Below are positions 8,393 through 17,955 of a DNA stretch of 64,000 nucleotides, piece by piece. The translations under genes were made by a program, and so were the position numbers. Under the pieces are notes generated by a model that ran no database searches, was not told the DNA's origin, and worked only from the letters and a program-made list of their open reading frames with translations. The number at the start of each line of letters is the position of its first letter. Position 1 is the first letter of the stretch. This stretch comes from an uncultured Veillonellaceae bacterium (GTDB lineage Bacteria > Bacillota > Negativicutes > Veillonellales > Veillonellaceae): positions 62,001 through 126,000 of the forward strand of contig CAMBIX010000002.1 in assembly GCA_945867815.1 (NCBI GenBank), read 5' to 3'.

Positions 8393-8830
8393 ATGACAAT
8401 TGCAATTGGCAGTGACCATGGTGGCTTTCATTTGAAAGAACATATAAAAGAAACATTAGATGCTATGCAGATAGCTTATAAGGACTATGGTACCTATTCA
8501 GAAGATTCTGTAGATTATCCAGATATTGCAGAAAAAGTAGCTAAAGCGGTAGCTGATGGTCAGCATGAAAAAGGTATTCTTATTTGTGGTACAGGTATCG
8601 GTATAGGTATTGCAGCCAATAAGATAAAAGGTGTTCGGGCCGCCTTGTGTCATGATACGTTCTCGGCTATTAAAAGTCGTGAACACAATAATGCTAACAT
8701 TTTGACTATGGGTGAACGTGTTATTGGCCTAGGCCTTGCTGATGAAATTGTTAAGGCTTGGTTGGCAACAGACTTTGCTGGTGGTCGTCATGAACGGCGG
8801 GTAAATAAAATTATGGATTTAGAAAAATAG
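8393..8830 (+). CDS. rpiB: Ribose-5-phosphate isomerase B
   Basis: A 145-residue RpiB/LacAB family sugar phosphate isomerase that interconverts ribose 5-phosphate and ribulose 5-phosphate. Start ATG 8393 is chosen because GGTGGAGG lies about 9 bases upstream; the in-frame ATG at 8375 overlaps that site. Visible motifs are IAIGSDHGGFHLKEH at the N-terminus, SVDYPDIA, GILICGTGIGIGIAANK (active-site Cys and anion hole) and EHNNANILTMGERV. A TATAAT at 8312-8317 may be its -10. In B. subtilis glyA follows this gene; here upp comes next and glyA is absent. Confidence 0.92.
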   Translation: MTIAIGSDHGGFHLKEHIKETLDAMQIAYKDYGTYSEDSVDYPDIAEKVAKAVADGQHEKGILICGTGIGIGIAANKIKGVRAALCHDTFSAIKSREHNNANILTMGERVIGLGLADEIVKAWLATDFAGGRHERRVNKIMDLEK

Positions 8831-8869
8831 GTTTACTCTTATATAGACGTATTCAATACAGATTAAATT

Positions 8870-8878
8870 TGTTATACT
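8870..8878 (+). promoter_or_regulatory. Extended -10 promoter for upp
   Basis: TGTTATACT (TG, one base, TATACT at 8873-8878) lies about 70 bases before the upp start. The -35 is poor. Confidence 0.4.
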
Positions 8879-8948
8879 AATAGTGTATATGAATAGTGCG
8901 GTTATACGCATAAGTTTTACCAGTAATTAAATAGAGAAGGGTTACGCT

Positions 8949-9575
8949 ATGAATGTAAATGTAATGACACATCCGCTGATTCAGCATAAAGTAAGTTTGA
9001 TTCGCTCCATTGGAACGAGTTCTAAGGACTTTCGTCAGTTATTAGATGAAATTACCTTGTTAATGGGCTATGAAATTACTCGTGATTTGCCTTTAGAAGA
9101 TGTGGAAGTACAGACGCCGTTAGTAAAAATGGTAGGCAAGCAGATTGCTGGTAAAAAATTAGGCATTATTCCTATTTTGCGTGCTGGCTTAGGTATGGTT
9201 AGTGGTTTGTTAGAATTAATGCCAAGTGCTCGCGTTGGGCATATTGGTTTGTATCGTGATCCAGAAACTTTAAAACCAGTTGAATATTATTGTAAATTAC
9301 CGTCCGACTTATCGGAACGCCGTATTATTGTAACGGATCCTATGTTGGCTACAGGTGGCAGTGCTTCAGCGGCTTTGTCTTTATTAAAGGACCGTGGGGC
9401 TAAGGATATTCAATTGATGTGCTTAGTAGCTGCACCGCAAGGGGTGGAAACGGTGAATAAAGAACATCCGGATGTGCGTGTGTATGTAGCCGCTTTGGAT
9501 GAAAAATTAAATGAACATGGATATATCTTACCTGGTCTAGGTGACGCGGGTGACCGTATCTTTGGTACGAAGTAA
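8949..9575 (+). CDS. upp: Uracil phosphoribosyltransferase
   Basis: A 208-residue enzyme of normal length that converts uracil and PRPP to UMP in pyrimidine salvage. The PRPP-binding loop [16 protein letters not shown] is near residue 130, and the uracil-binding C-terminal region has [11 protein letters not shown] at the very end. GAGAAGGG precedes the ATG. A two-part hairpin (9592-9626) follows the stop. Confidence 0.96.
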   Translation: MNVNVMTHPLIQHKVSLIRSIGTSSKDFRQLLDEITLLMGYEITRDLPLEDVEVQTPLVKMVGKQIAGKKLGIIPILRAGLGMVSGLLELMPSARVGHIGLYRDPETLKPVEYYCKLPSDLSERRIIVTDPMLATGGSASAALSLLKDRGAKDIQLMCLVAAPQGVETVNKEHPDVRVYVAALDEKLNEHGYILPGLGDAGDRIFGTK

Positions 9576-9641
9576 GACGAAACGGGGCGTCTTCCTTGTG
9601 AGCTGGTGCTATATCACAATGAGGAAAAGGAGATAATATAG

Positions 9642-9852
9642 ATGAGGGTAGTTACTAATTTAGTTTTTAGAGGCATGAAACATATTATAAATAGTTATTC
9701 TGATTCAAAAGAGATGCGGAATATTAATATTAAATAATTATGGAGAAAGTGCAATTGCTAATGATTGGAAGATGCTAGGTAATGATATTCGCATAGCAAT
9801 GAGTAATTATGGTAAAAAATATGGACGACAAGAAGTTAAGTTCGTCTGTTAA
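9642..9852 (+). pseudogene. Frameshifted small gene before the DUF2335 remnant
   Basis: After a good ribosome site (AAAAGGAGA), ATG 9642 opens a 31-codon frame (MRVVTNLVFRGMKHIINSYS...) ending at 9737. A second frame takes over at about 9730 and runs to 9852 (ILNNYGESAIANDWKMLGND, then IRIAMSNYGKKYGRQEV). The two parts look like one small protein of about 70 residues split by a one-base indel near 9730. I do not recognise a function. Its tail overlaps the next ORF. Confidence 0.4.
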
Positions 9853-10042
9853 TGAAACTCATCAAGTAAATAACAATATTATGGCTACAGCTATGGAGAT
9901 TCATCGTGGTCCATTGCCATCCCCTGAAGTATTAGAGCGTTATGAACAGATTTGTTCAGGATCAGCCGAAAGAATTATATCTATGGCTGAAAAAGAGGCT
10001 AGTGAGAGCCTTTTTGAGAGAATCAATAGGGAAAAGTTCTGA
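9809..10042 (+). pseudogene. Truncated DUF2335-like protein gene
   Basis: A 77-residue frame containing HRGPLPSPEVLERYEQICSG and SAERIISMAEKEA, the signature of the N-terminal part of DUF2335 proteins. Those proteins normally continue into two membrane helices, which are absent here: the frame stops 20 residues after the signature and an intrinsic terminator follows 16 bases later. The start may be ATG 9809 or 9821, and neither has a clear ribosome site. I read it as a truncated gene, but a functional short variant cannot be excluded. Confidence 0.5.
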
Positions 10043-10057
10043 AAGTAAGAATAAATG

Positions 10058-10086
10058 AAGGAGAAGCTGCTTAGGCTTCTCCTTTT
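10058..10086 (+). terminator. Intrinsic terminator before cggR
   Basis: A 10-bp stem, AAGGAGAAGC (10058-10067) with GCTTCTCCTT (10075-10084), a 7-base loop and a T-rich tail. It isolates the glycolytic operon from the decayed DUF2335 locus. Confidence 0.75.
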
Positions 10087-10175
10087 GTATATTTGTATAT
10101 AATATTATAAGGCTTGAATAATTTGACTAGATAGGGTAGAATGTGAACTGAAGGTATATATTTTTTTATTGTGCT

Positions 10176-10200
10176 GGGACATAAAAAGCCCTAAGGGACA
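10176..10200 (+). promoter_or_regulatory. Possible CggR operator (direct GGGACA repeats)
   Basis: GGGACA occurs at 10176-10181 and 10195-10200, 19 bases apart, just ahead of the cggR ribosome site. The B. subtilis CggR operator is built from direct CGGGAC/TGTC repeats upstream of cggR, so an autoregulatory operator is plausible. The match is partial, because the TGTC halves are missing. Confidence 0.35.
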
Positions 10201-10211
10201 AGGAGAGAGTC

Positions 10212-11228
10212 GTGGATAGTTTAGCATTAGCTTATAGTCGGCTGGTTCCAGAGCTTATGGAGGTAGCGGAAGAACGTTACCGCATACTTAGGCATATTGC
10301 TCATGCGGAACCTATAGGTCGGCGCTTATTGGCGACCCAACTAAATTTAACGGAACGAGTAACGCGCTCTCATGTAGACCATATGCGGGATACAGGTTTG
10401 TTAGCTGTTACTGGCGAAGGGATGGTGTTAACACAACTTGGCAAAGAATTTCTTCCAGAATTAACACGGTCAATGAATGAATTGGCGCAGATTAATGTGC
10501 AACAAGATTTTATTAAGAAAGCGCTAGGTATTGAGGACGTTATTATTATTAGTTCTCGCTATGGTAATGCCGATTTAGCAGAGCTTGGTTATGGGGCGTC
10601 TCGTGAAGTTATGCAGATCTTGCAGCCAGATCAGACCCTCGTTGTTACTGGTGGCAGTACTATGGCTAAGTTAGCGGAAATGCTTCCTAAAAAGAATTTA
10701 AACACATTGGTCTTGCCTGCTCGTGGTGGCGTTGGTGAACGTGTTGAATATCAATCGAACGTCATTGCTTCGGTGATTGCTTCTAAGTTAGGTGGCACGT
10801 ATAAGATGCTCCATTTTCCAGATGGTCTATCTAAAGAAACGATTGAGCTTCTTATTGACCGTGAACCACAGATTAAGGAAGTGAATCAGCAGACCAAGCG
10901 AGCTGATGTTTTACTTTTTGGTATTGGGCAGGCTGTAGTTATGGCTAAGAAACGTAATAGCAGTCAGGAAGTTTGTCAGCAAATAGAAAAAGCTGGTGGC
11001 GTTGGTGAAGCTCTCGGTTGTTATTGTGACATTAATGGACATATTGTTTATGAAATGACCAATATAGGCCTTTCGCTGCGAACCGTGTCAGATATACCGC
11101 ACGTATTTGCTGTGGCTGGTGGCGCGGAAAAAGGTGCCGCTATTATTGGGGCTATGCGGGCTTGTCATAAGGGCACATTAATTATTGATGAGGCTGCTGC
11201 TAAGGCTATTCTTTCTTTACTTAAGTAG
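10212..11228 (+). CDS. cggR: Central glycolytic genes regulator CggR
   Basis: A 338-residue repressor of the SorC/DeoR family. An N-terminal winged helix-turn-helix (about residues 22-80, with RRLLATQLNLTERVTRSHVD) is followed by a SorC-type sugar-phosphate sensing domain (VVTGGSTMAKLAEMLP, LPARGGVGERVEYQ, VAGGAEKGAAIIGAM). In B. subtilis CggR binds upstream of its own operon and is released by fructose 1,6-bisphosphate. It heads the gap-pgk-tpiA-gpmI-eno cluster here, which supports the same job. Start GTG 10212 has AAGGAGAG a few bases upstream. Confidence 0.92.
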   Translation: MDSLALAYSRLVPELMEVAEERYRILRHIAHAEPIGRRLLATQLNLTERVTRSHVDHMRDTGLLAVTGEGMVLTQLGKEFLPELTRSMNELAQINVQQDFIKKALGIEDVIIISSRYGNADLAELGYGASREVMQILQPDQTLVVTGGSTMAKLAEMLPKKNLNTLVLPARGGVGERVEYQSNVIASVIASKLGGTYKMLHFPDGLSKETIELLIDREPQIKEVNQQTKRADVLLFGIGQAVVMAKKRNSSQEVCQQIEKAGGVGEALGCYCDINGHIVYEMTNIGLSLRTVSDIPHVFAVAGGAEKGAAIIGAMRACHKGTLIIDEAAAKAILSLLK

Positions 11229-11352
11229 TAGGTTAGTTTCTTATGGTTTGTTTTGTAGATTGGTTTTGATTTATGAATGGCTGGAGGAGCCTATATTTAA
11301 CTTGTTTTCAGACCTGTTATCTATAAGGTTGGGAAGCTGTTTTACAGAAGAT

Positions 11353-11376
11353 ACAAAAGGGCCTTAGTACTTTTGT
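11353..11376 (+). terminator. Hairpin in the cggR-gap leader
   Basis: ACAAAAG (11353-11359) pairs with CTTTTGT (11370-11376). It sits in the 271-base gap between cggR and gap, which otherwise shows no gene. It could be a weak terminator or an mRNA processing/stabilising stem that lets gap be expressed above cggR; this is inference. Confidence 0.35.
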
Positions 11377-11499
11377 TGTAAGTATGTTGTTACATTGTTT
11401 TTTTATGGCCGTATGGCTGTGAGCGATGCGGCGATTATATACGTTGTTTTTGTTTGTCGTTTATTTATAGATTGTAAACAGTTACAGGAGGACATCAAA

Positions 11500-12507
11500 A
11501 TGGCAGTAAAAATTGGTATTAACGGATTTGGTCGTATTGGTCGTTGTGTTATGCGTGCTACCTTAAATAATCCAGACGTAGAAGTGGTAGCTATTAATGA
11601 TATTGGTAAAACAGAAGATACGGCTCTTTTATTAAAATATGATTCAGTACATGGTACGATTCCTAATGATGTTACCTATGAAAACGATGATTTAATTGTT
11701 GATGGCAAACGCATTCCTATTTTCCACACACGAGATCCAAAAGAACTTGAGTGGGACAAGACGGGCGCTCAGATTATTGTAGAAGCAACGGGTGTATTCC
11801 GTAATGCGAATGATGCCAAAAAGCACTTAGGTGGTTCTGTTAAAAAAGTTATTATTACAGCACCAGCTAAAGAAGAAGATATTACTATCGTTATGGGCGT
11901 TAATGAAAAAGAATATGATCCAGCTAAGCATCATATTATTTCTAATGCTAGCTGCACGACAAATTGCCTAGCTCCTTTTGCTAAGGTACTTGATGAAGTC
12001 TTTGGTATTAAACGAGGATTAATGACAACGGTTCATTCTTACACCAATGACCAACGTATTTTGGATGTGGCTCATAAGGATCCACGTCGGGCGAGAGCTG
12101 CTGCTTTATCTATTATTCCAACAACAACAGGAGCCGCTAAGGCCGTAGCTTTAGTGTTGCCACAATTAAAAGGTAAATTAAATGGTTTCGCTTTACGTGT
12201 GCCAACACCGAACGTGTCTATCACAGATCTTGTTGTTGAATTAGACAAACCAGCGACTAAGGAATCCATCAATGAGGCCTTCCGTAAAGCCGCTAATGGT
12301 CAATTAAAGGGGATTTTAGGTGTATCTGATTTACCATTAGTTTCTCATGACTTTAATGGTGATCCTCGTAGTTCTATTGTTGATGCTGATTTGACTATGA
12401 CTATGGAAGGTAATATGGCTAAGGTTGTATCTTGGTATGATAATGAATGGGGCTATTCTAACCGTGTTGTTGATTTAGCTGCTTATGTAGGTAAACAAGG
12501 TTTATAA
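11500..12507 (+). CDS. gap: Glyceraldehyde-3-phosphate dehydrogenase, NAD type
   Basis: A 335-residue enzyme that oxidises glyceraldehyde 3-phosphate to 1,3-bisphosphoglycerate. Start ATG 11500 is set by ACAGGAGG 9 bases upstream; the longer in-frame opening to 11395 encodes a non-conserved 35-residue extension. The Rossmann motif [10 protein letters not shown] is at the N-terminus, the catalytic C152 sits in [12 protein letters not shown], and the phosphate-binding and C-terminal signature [12 protein letters not shown] is present. The Asp in AINDIG favours NAD over NADP. It is the first enzyme gene of the glycolytic operon. Confidence 0.97.
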   Translation: MAVKIGINGFGRIGRCVMRATLNNPDVEVVAINDIGKTEDTALLLKYDSVHGTIPNDVTYENDDLIVDGKRIPIFHTRDPKELEWDKTGAQIIVEATGVFRNANDAKKHLGGSVKKVIITAPAKEEDITIVMGVNEKEYDPAKHHIISNASCTTNCLAPFAKVLDEVFGIKRGLMTTVHSYTNDQRILDVAHKDPRRARAAALSIIPTTTGAAKAVALVLPQLKGKLNGFALRVPTPNVSITDLVVELDKPATKESINEAFRKAANGQLKGILGVSDLPLVSHDFNGDPRSSIVDADLTMTMEGNMAKVVSWYDNEWGYSNRVVDLAAYVGKQGL

Positions 12508-12548
12508 GATAAACTGACTATTTCTTAGTATATGGTAAGTAGAGCGAC

Positions 12549-12597
12549 GACTGTTTTTGGGGGCAAAATAGAGAACTTGCTAGCTGTAAAAACAGTC
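12549..12597 (+). terminator. Long-loop hairpin between gap and pgk
   Basis: GACTGTTTTT (12549-12558) pairs perfectly with AAAAACAGTC (12588-12597) across a 29-base loop. A weak T/C-rich stretch follows. It may attenuate read-through or define an mRNA end so that gap transcript exceeds pgk transcript. Confidence 0.4.
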
Positions 12598-12650
12598 TTC
12601 TCTGCTATAGATAGGGATAGAAGATATAGCTAAGCTATAGGAGGCCATCT

Positions 12651-13829
12651 ATGAAAAAGACGATTGAACAAGTACCAGTGGATGGAAAAACCGTTTATGT
12701 ACGTGTTGATTTTAATGTGCCTTTAAAAGAAGGACAGATTACGGATGATACACGAATTCGAGCAACCTTGCCGACAATAAAGTATTTGTTACAGCATAAG
12801 GCGAAAATTATATTAGCCTCTCATTTAGGTCGGCCTAAGGGCGAGCGCAAAATGGAAATTTCCCTGGCACCAGTGGCTAAGCATTTAAGTCAGCTTTTAG
12901 GTCAGCCTGTGCAGTTTGCCAATGACTGTATTGGAAACGAAGTAAAGGCACAGGCTAAGGCTCTAAAGAAAGGCGATATTCTTTTATTAGAAAATGTTCG
13001 TTTTCATAAGGAAGAAGAAAAGAATGCCCCAGCGTTTGCCAAAGAATTAGCTAGCCTAGCTGATGTGGCTATTAATGATGCTTTTGGTGTATCGCACAGA
13101 GCTCACGCCTCTGTTGTTGGCGTGGCTAAGTTCTTGCCTATGGCTGCTGGCTATTTGTTAGAAAAGGAAATAGCCTATATTGGGCAGGCTGTAGCTCATC
13201 CAGACCATCCATTTGCCGCTATTATTGGGGGCGCTAAGGTTAGTGATAAAATAGAAGTGATTTCTAATTTATTGCCTAAAGTGGACGTGCTATTAATTGG
13301 TGGCGGCATGGCTAATACCTTTATAGCCGCTCAAGGATATTCTATGGGGACGTCCTTAGTAGAAGAAGACAAATTTGAATTGGCTCGGCAACTATTAGCT
13401 AAGGCTAAGGAAGAACATACGACGTTAGCCCTGCCGGTTGATTTTGTTGTCGCTAAGGAATTTAAGGACGAAGCCGATTATAAAATCGTTGCCTTTGATG
13501 CTGTAGAAGATGGATGGATGGCCTTAGATATTGGCCCTAAGACGATTGAAAAGTATACGGACTTATTGGCGCCTATGAAGCTTATTGTATGGAATGGGCC
13601 TATGGGTGTATTTGAAATGGACCATTTTGCTGTAGGGACAAATCAGATAGCAAAAGCTGTTGCTCAGTCTAGGGGGACGACTATTGTTGGTGGTGGTGAT
13701 TCGGTAGCAGCCATAGAAAAAAGTGGACTCGCTGATAAGATTTCCCATATTTCTACAGGCGGTGGTGCATCCTTAGAATATTTAGAAGGCAAAGTGTTGC
13801 CAGGTATTGATGTTTTGGAAGAAGCTTAG
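12651..13829 (+). CDS. pgk: Phosphoglycerate kinase
   Basis: A 392-residue enzyme of normal length that transfers phosphate from 1,3-bisphosphoglycerate to ADP. Substrate-binding motifs in the N-terminal domain are VRVDFNVPL and [24 protein letters not shown] and [13 protein letters not shown] follow. The nucleotide-binding C-terminal domain has [18 protein letters not shown] and the GGGDSVAA loop. TAGGAGG lies directly upstream of the ATG. The tpiA start is 15 bases after the stop. Confidence 0.97.
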   Translation: MKKTIEQVPVDGKTVYVRVDFNVPLKEGQITDDTRIRATLPTIKYLLQHKAKIILASHLGRPKGERKMEISLAPVAKHLSQLLGQPVQFANDCIGNEVKAQAKALKKGDILLLENVRFHKEEEKNAPAFAKELASLADVAINDAFGVSHRAHASVVGVAKFLPMAAGYLLEKEIAYIGQAVAHPDHPFAAIIGGAKVSDKIEVISNLLPKVDVLLIGGGMANTFIAAQGYSMGTSLVEEDKFELARQLLAKAKEEHTTLALPVDFVVAKEFKDEADYKIVAFDAVEDGWMALDIGPKTIEKYTDLLAPMKLIVWNGPMGVFEMDHFAVGTNQIAKAVAQSRGTTIVGGGDSVAAIEKSGLADKISHISTGGGASLEYLEGKVLPGIDVLEEA

Positions 13830-13844
13830 GAGGAAGAATAAATT

Positions 13845-14600
13845 ATGAGGCAGACAATTATTGCAGGTAACTGGAAGATGCATAATGATCGGGCAGCCGC
13901 TAAGGAATTAGTTAGTGGTTTGCAAGATGTATTAGCACAGGTTGGAGACAATCGAGAAGTGATTTTATGTCCGCCTTATACGGATTTAGAAACAGCCACT
14001 ACGTTGATAAGTAAGTTAGCTCATGTGTCGGTATATGCACAAAATATGTTTTATGAAGAAAAAGGGGCTTTTACAGGAGAAATTGCGCCGTCTATGCTAA
14101 GAGAACTTGGTGTTAAGGGCAGTATTATTGGACATTCGGAACGGCGTGGGTATTTTGGTGAAACAAACCTAGATACGAATAAAAAAATTAAGACGGCTTT
14201 AGGGCATAAGCTTCGTCCTATCTTGTGTGTCGGTGAAAACGAAGACCAGCGAGTAAATGGTGTTATGAAACCATGGATTCAGATGCAGATTTTAGAAGGT
14301 TTACAAGGCCTTTCTGGGGAAGACGTAGCTTCTATTGTTATTGCTTATGAACCCCTTTGGGCTATCGGTACAGGCCGTACTGCTACGGTAGAACAAGCAC
14401 AGGAAGTATGCCAATATATTCGTCAGGTCTTGGCTGATGCCTATTCCAAGGAAATAGCTGATAAGACACCTATCTTATATGGCGGTAGTGTAAAAGCAGC
14501 AAATGCAAAGGATATTTTGCAACAAGCTGACATTGATGGCGTTCTTGTTGGAGGGGCTTCTTTAAAGGTTGATGAATTTAGTCAGATTATAAAAGCCTAA
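13845..14600 (+). CDS. tpiA: Triosephosphate isomerase
   Basis: A 251-residue TIM barrel enzyme that interconverts dihydroxyacetone phosphate and glyceraldehyde 3-phosphate. Active-site residues are all present: K11 in GNWKM, H97 in IIGHSERR and E169 in AYEPLWAIGTG, plus the phosphate-gripping loop YGGSV near residue 213. The AGGAGGAAG ribosome site overlaps the end of pgk. Confidence 0.97.
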   Translation: MRQTIIAGNWKMHNDRAAAKELVSGLQDVLAQVGDNREVILCPPYTDLETATTLISKLAHVSVYAQNMFYEEKGAFTGEIAPSMLRELGVKGSIIGHSERRGYFGETNLDTNKKIKTALGHKLRPILCVGENEDQRVNGVMKPWIQMQILEGLQGLSGEDVASIVIAYEPLWAIGTGRTATVEQAQEVCQYIRQVLADAYSKEIADKTPILYGGSVKAANAKDILQQADIDGVLVGGASLKVDEFSQIIKA

Positions 14601-14616
14601 GCGGGGTGATAAGCGC

Positions 14617-16164
14617 ATGACCAAGATAAAACGACCCGTTATGTTGGTTATTTTAGATGGCTTTGGCATTGGTAATCCAGATGACGAGGCTAATGCAGTA
14701 GTACAAGCGCATCCAGAAAATTTTAATACTTTATGGCAGATGTGCCCGCATACGCAGTTAGAGGCATCAGGTCTAGCTGTTGGTCTGCCTGAGGGACAGA
14801 TGGGTAATTCGGAAGTGGGGCATTTAAATTTAGGTGCTGGTCGTGTAGTTGACCAGTCTTTAACACGGATTACTAAGGATTTAGCGTCAGGTACTTTTTT
14901 TGAACGACCTGTTGTAAAAGAACTGTTGGAGCAAGCGAGAAAAACGAATCGTTTGCAATTATTGGCGCTCTTATCTAATGGGGGCGTTCACAGTGAGTTG
15001 TCTCATGTAGAAAAGATTATCGAAAAGGCGCATAAAGAAGGAATCCAGCATATATATGTACATGCCTTTCTAGATGGGCGTGATGTAGCACCTAAGAGTG
15101 CGCAAACTTTTATTAAGGAATTAGAAGCGTGGTGCCAACAGGTAGGTGGTGGACAGATAGCTACTGTTGGTGGTCGTTACTATGGTATGGATCGTGACCA
15201 TCGCTGGGAACGGACCGAAAAAGCCTATAAGGCTATTGTGCTTGGTAAGGGCTTAGAGGCTAAAAGTGCTGAGGAAGCAGTGGAACATTCGTATGCCAAA
15301 GATATTACTGATGAATTTGTAGTGCCTACAGTGATTGAGCCTTCTGGTTGTATACAGGCTGGTGATGCTGTATTGGTATGCAATTTTAGACCCGACCGTG
15401 TGCGTCAAATAACGCGCCTTTTAAGTGATGTAGCAGACAGTGAAAAAGCACTGGGATATGCTTTGCCTGGTAAAGATAGGTTAAAAGACTGCTATATAGC
15501 AACAATGACTCGCTATGAAGATGATTTGCCTGTTCATATTGTATATGATAAAGAATTGTTGCCACAGACACTGGGACAGGTCCTAGCAGATAATAGCTGT
15601 CAGCAGCTACGCATTGCAGAAACAGAAAAGTATGCTCATGTGACCTATTTCTTTAACGGAGGCCGTGAGGAACCTTTTGCTGGAGAAAGTCGCATTCTTG
15701 TACCATCACCGAAAGTGGCTACCTATGATTTACAGCCAGAGATGAGTGCCCCTGTGGTTACCGATAAGGTGGTAGCGGCTATGAATGAGCAAAAATATGA
15801 TATGATTATTCTTAATTTTGCTAATCCAGATATGGTTGGTCATACAGGTAATTTGCAAGCCGCTGAAGAAGCCATTCGGGCGGTTGATGCGGGTCTGGCT
15901 AAGATTGTAGAAGCCGCTAATGCTAATGATGTGCAGTTACTTATTACAGCTGATCATGGCAATTCAGAAGTGATGGTTAATCATAAAACAGGTGCACCGC
16001 ATACGGCGCATACAGTAAATAAGGTGCCTTTGGTTTTGTATAACGGGCCTCATGATGCCAAATTAGCTAGTGGAGCCTTGTGCGATATAGCCCCAACGAT
16101 GTTGGCTTTGGCAGGGTTTGCTCAGCCTAAGGAAATGACAGGTCAATCCTTACTTCGTTTTTAG
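14617..16164 (+). CDS. gpmI: 2,3-bisphosphoglycerate-independent phosphoglycerate mutase
   Basis: A 515-residue Mn-dependent mutase of the alkaline phosphatase superfamily that converts 3- to 2-phosphoglycerate. LVILDGFGIG provides the first metal Asp; the catalytic Ser lies in GQMGNSEVGHLNLGAGR; substrate-binding DGRDVAP and GRYYGMDRD follow; ITADHGNSE near residue 448 carries metal ligands. Length and motif order are typical. It lies 17 bases after tpiA, and eno follows after 76 bases. Confidence 0.97.
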   Translation: MTKIKRPVMLVILDGFGIGNPDDEANAVVQAHPENFNTLWQMCPHTQLEASGLAVGLPEGQMGNSEVGHLNLGAGRVVDQSLTRITKDLASGTFFERPVVKELLEQARKTNRLQLLALLSNGGVHSELSHVEKIIEKAHKEGIQHIYVHAFLDGRDVAPKSAQTFIKELEAWCQQVGGGQIATVGGRYYGMDRDHRWERTEKAYKAIVLGKGLEAKSAEEAVEHSYAKDITDEFVVPTVIEPSGCIQAGDAVLVCNFRPDRVRQITRLLSDVADSEKALGYALPGKDRLKDCYIATMTRYEDDLPVHIVYDKELLPQTLGQVLADNSCQQLRIAETEKYAHVTYFFNGGREEPFAGESRILVPSPKVATYDLQPEMSAPVVTDKVVAAMNEQKYDMIILNFANPDMVGHTGNLQAAEEAIRAVDAGLAKIVEAANANDVQLLITADHGNSEVMVNHKTGAPHTAHTVNKVPLVLYNGPHDAKLASGALCDIAPTMLALAGFAQPKEMTGQSLLRF

Positions 16165-16237
16165 TATAAGTAACATAAGGAACCTATTTTCTATTCGATA
16201 GTATTAAGATATAGAGAAATTAATTATAGGAGGTTAG

Positions 16238-17524
<1,287 letters not shown>

Positions 17525-17552
17525 CTATATATAAAACCTATAAAAAGCGTAT

Positions 17553-17620
17553 AAAAGCGCCTACTATCTTTCGGGAGCTGATACTGTTGTAAGGTTTCCT
17601 GTGAGATAGTAGGTGCTTTT
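17553..17620 (+). repeat. Structured hairpin repeat, copy 1
   Basis: The arms 17553-17569 and 17604-17620 form a 17-bp stem with one G-T pair. The 34-base apical part contains GGGAGCTGATACTGTTGTAA, a diverged copy of the family core. The right arm runs into TTTTTA, so it can also work as the eno terminator. Confidence 0.8.
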
Positions 17621-17650
17621 TATGTAGTTAGATATCATAGGTATGTAAGT

Positions 17651-17714
17651 AAGGGGCACACATCCTTTAAGAGCTGGTACTAGCGTAAGGCTCTTTACAG
17701 GATGTGTGCCCCTT
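17651..17714 (+). repeat. Structured hairpin repeat, copy 2
   Basis: The arms 17651-17666 and 17699-17714 are perfect complements over 16 bp. Inside, AAGAGC (17669-17674) pairs with GCTCTT (17690-17695) to give a second stem, capped by the 15-base loop TGGTACTAGCGTAAG. The core reads GAGCTGGTACTAGCG followed by TAAGGCTC. A TTTT run follows. Confidence 0.85.
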
Positions 17715-17747
17715 TTAATAGTTTTGTTTTTATATCATTGAAAGATG

Positions 17748-17814
17748 AAGGCATCCATATATCTCGTTAAAGAGCCTTGCGATAGTTCAAGCTCACGAGA
17801 GATGTGTGGATGCC
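17748..17814 (-). repeat. Structured hairpin repeat, copy 3, inverted
   Basis: The arms 17749-17765 and 17798-17814 pair over 17 bp with some G-T pairs. Read on the minus strand the apex is GAGCTTGAACTATCG then CAAGGCTC, the same core as copy 2 but in opposite orientation. TCCTTTTATT follows on the plus strand. Confidence 0.8.
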
Positions 17815-17955
17815 TCCTTTTATTAGCATGTAGGCCGATACGTTTTATTTTACCGTCTTTTCCTTATTAGGAAGATTGAAAGGAAGAAGAGGGCTTCTTG
17901 TAAAAGTAGTTAGTGCTGGATTTTTCAAAGGCAGAGTACAAGAAAAGGAGGTTAT

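Larger units (their letters stand above)
17525..17955. other. eno-pilB intergenic region with three structured repeats
   Basis: These 431 bases contain no supported gene. They are dominated by three long hairpins (17553-17620, 17651-17714, 17748-17814) sharing a conserved apical core, followed by about 130 bases that should hold the promoter of the pilus operon. I cannot point to a convincing -35/-10 pair there. Confidence 0.8.

Noticed and set aside
11395-11499. 35-residue N-terminal extension of gap
   Set aside because: All GAPDH proteins start at [11 protein letters not shown]-type sequence, and a strong ribosome site precedes ATG 11500.
17553-17814. The three repeats as a CRISPR array
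   Set aside because: Units differ in stem sequence, one is inverted, and there is no constant repeat with spacers or cas genes.
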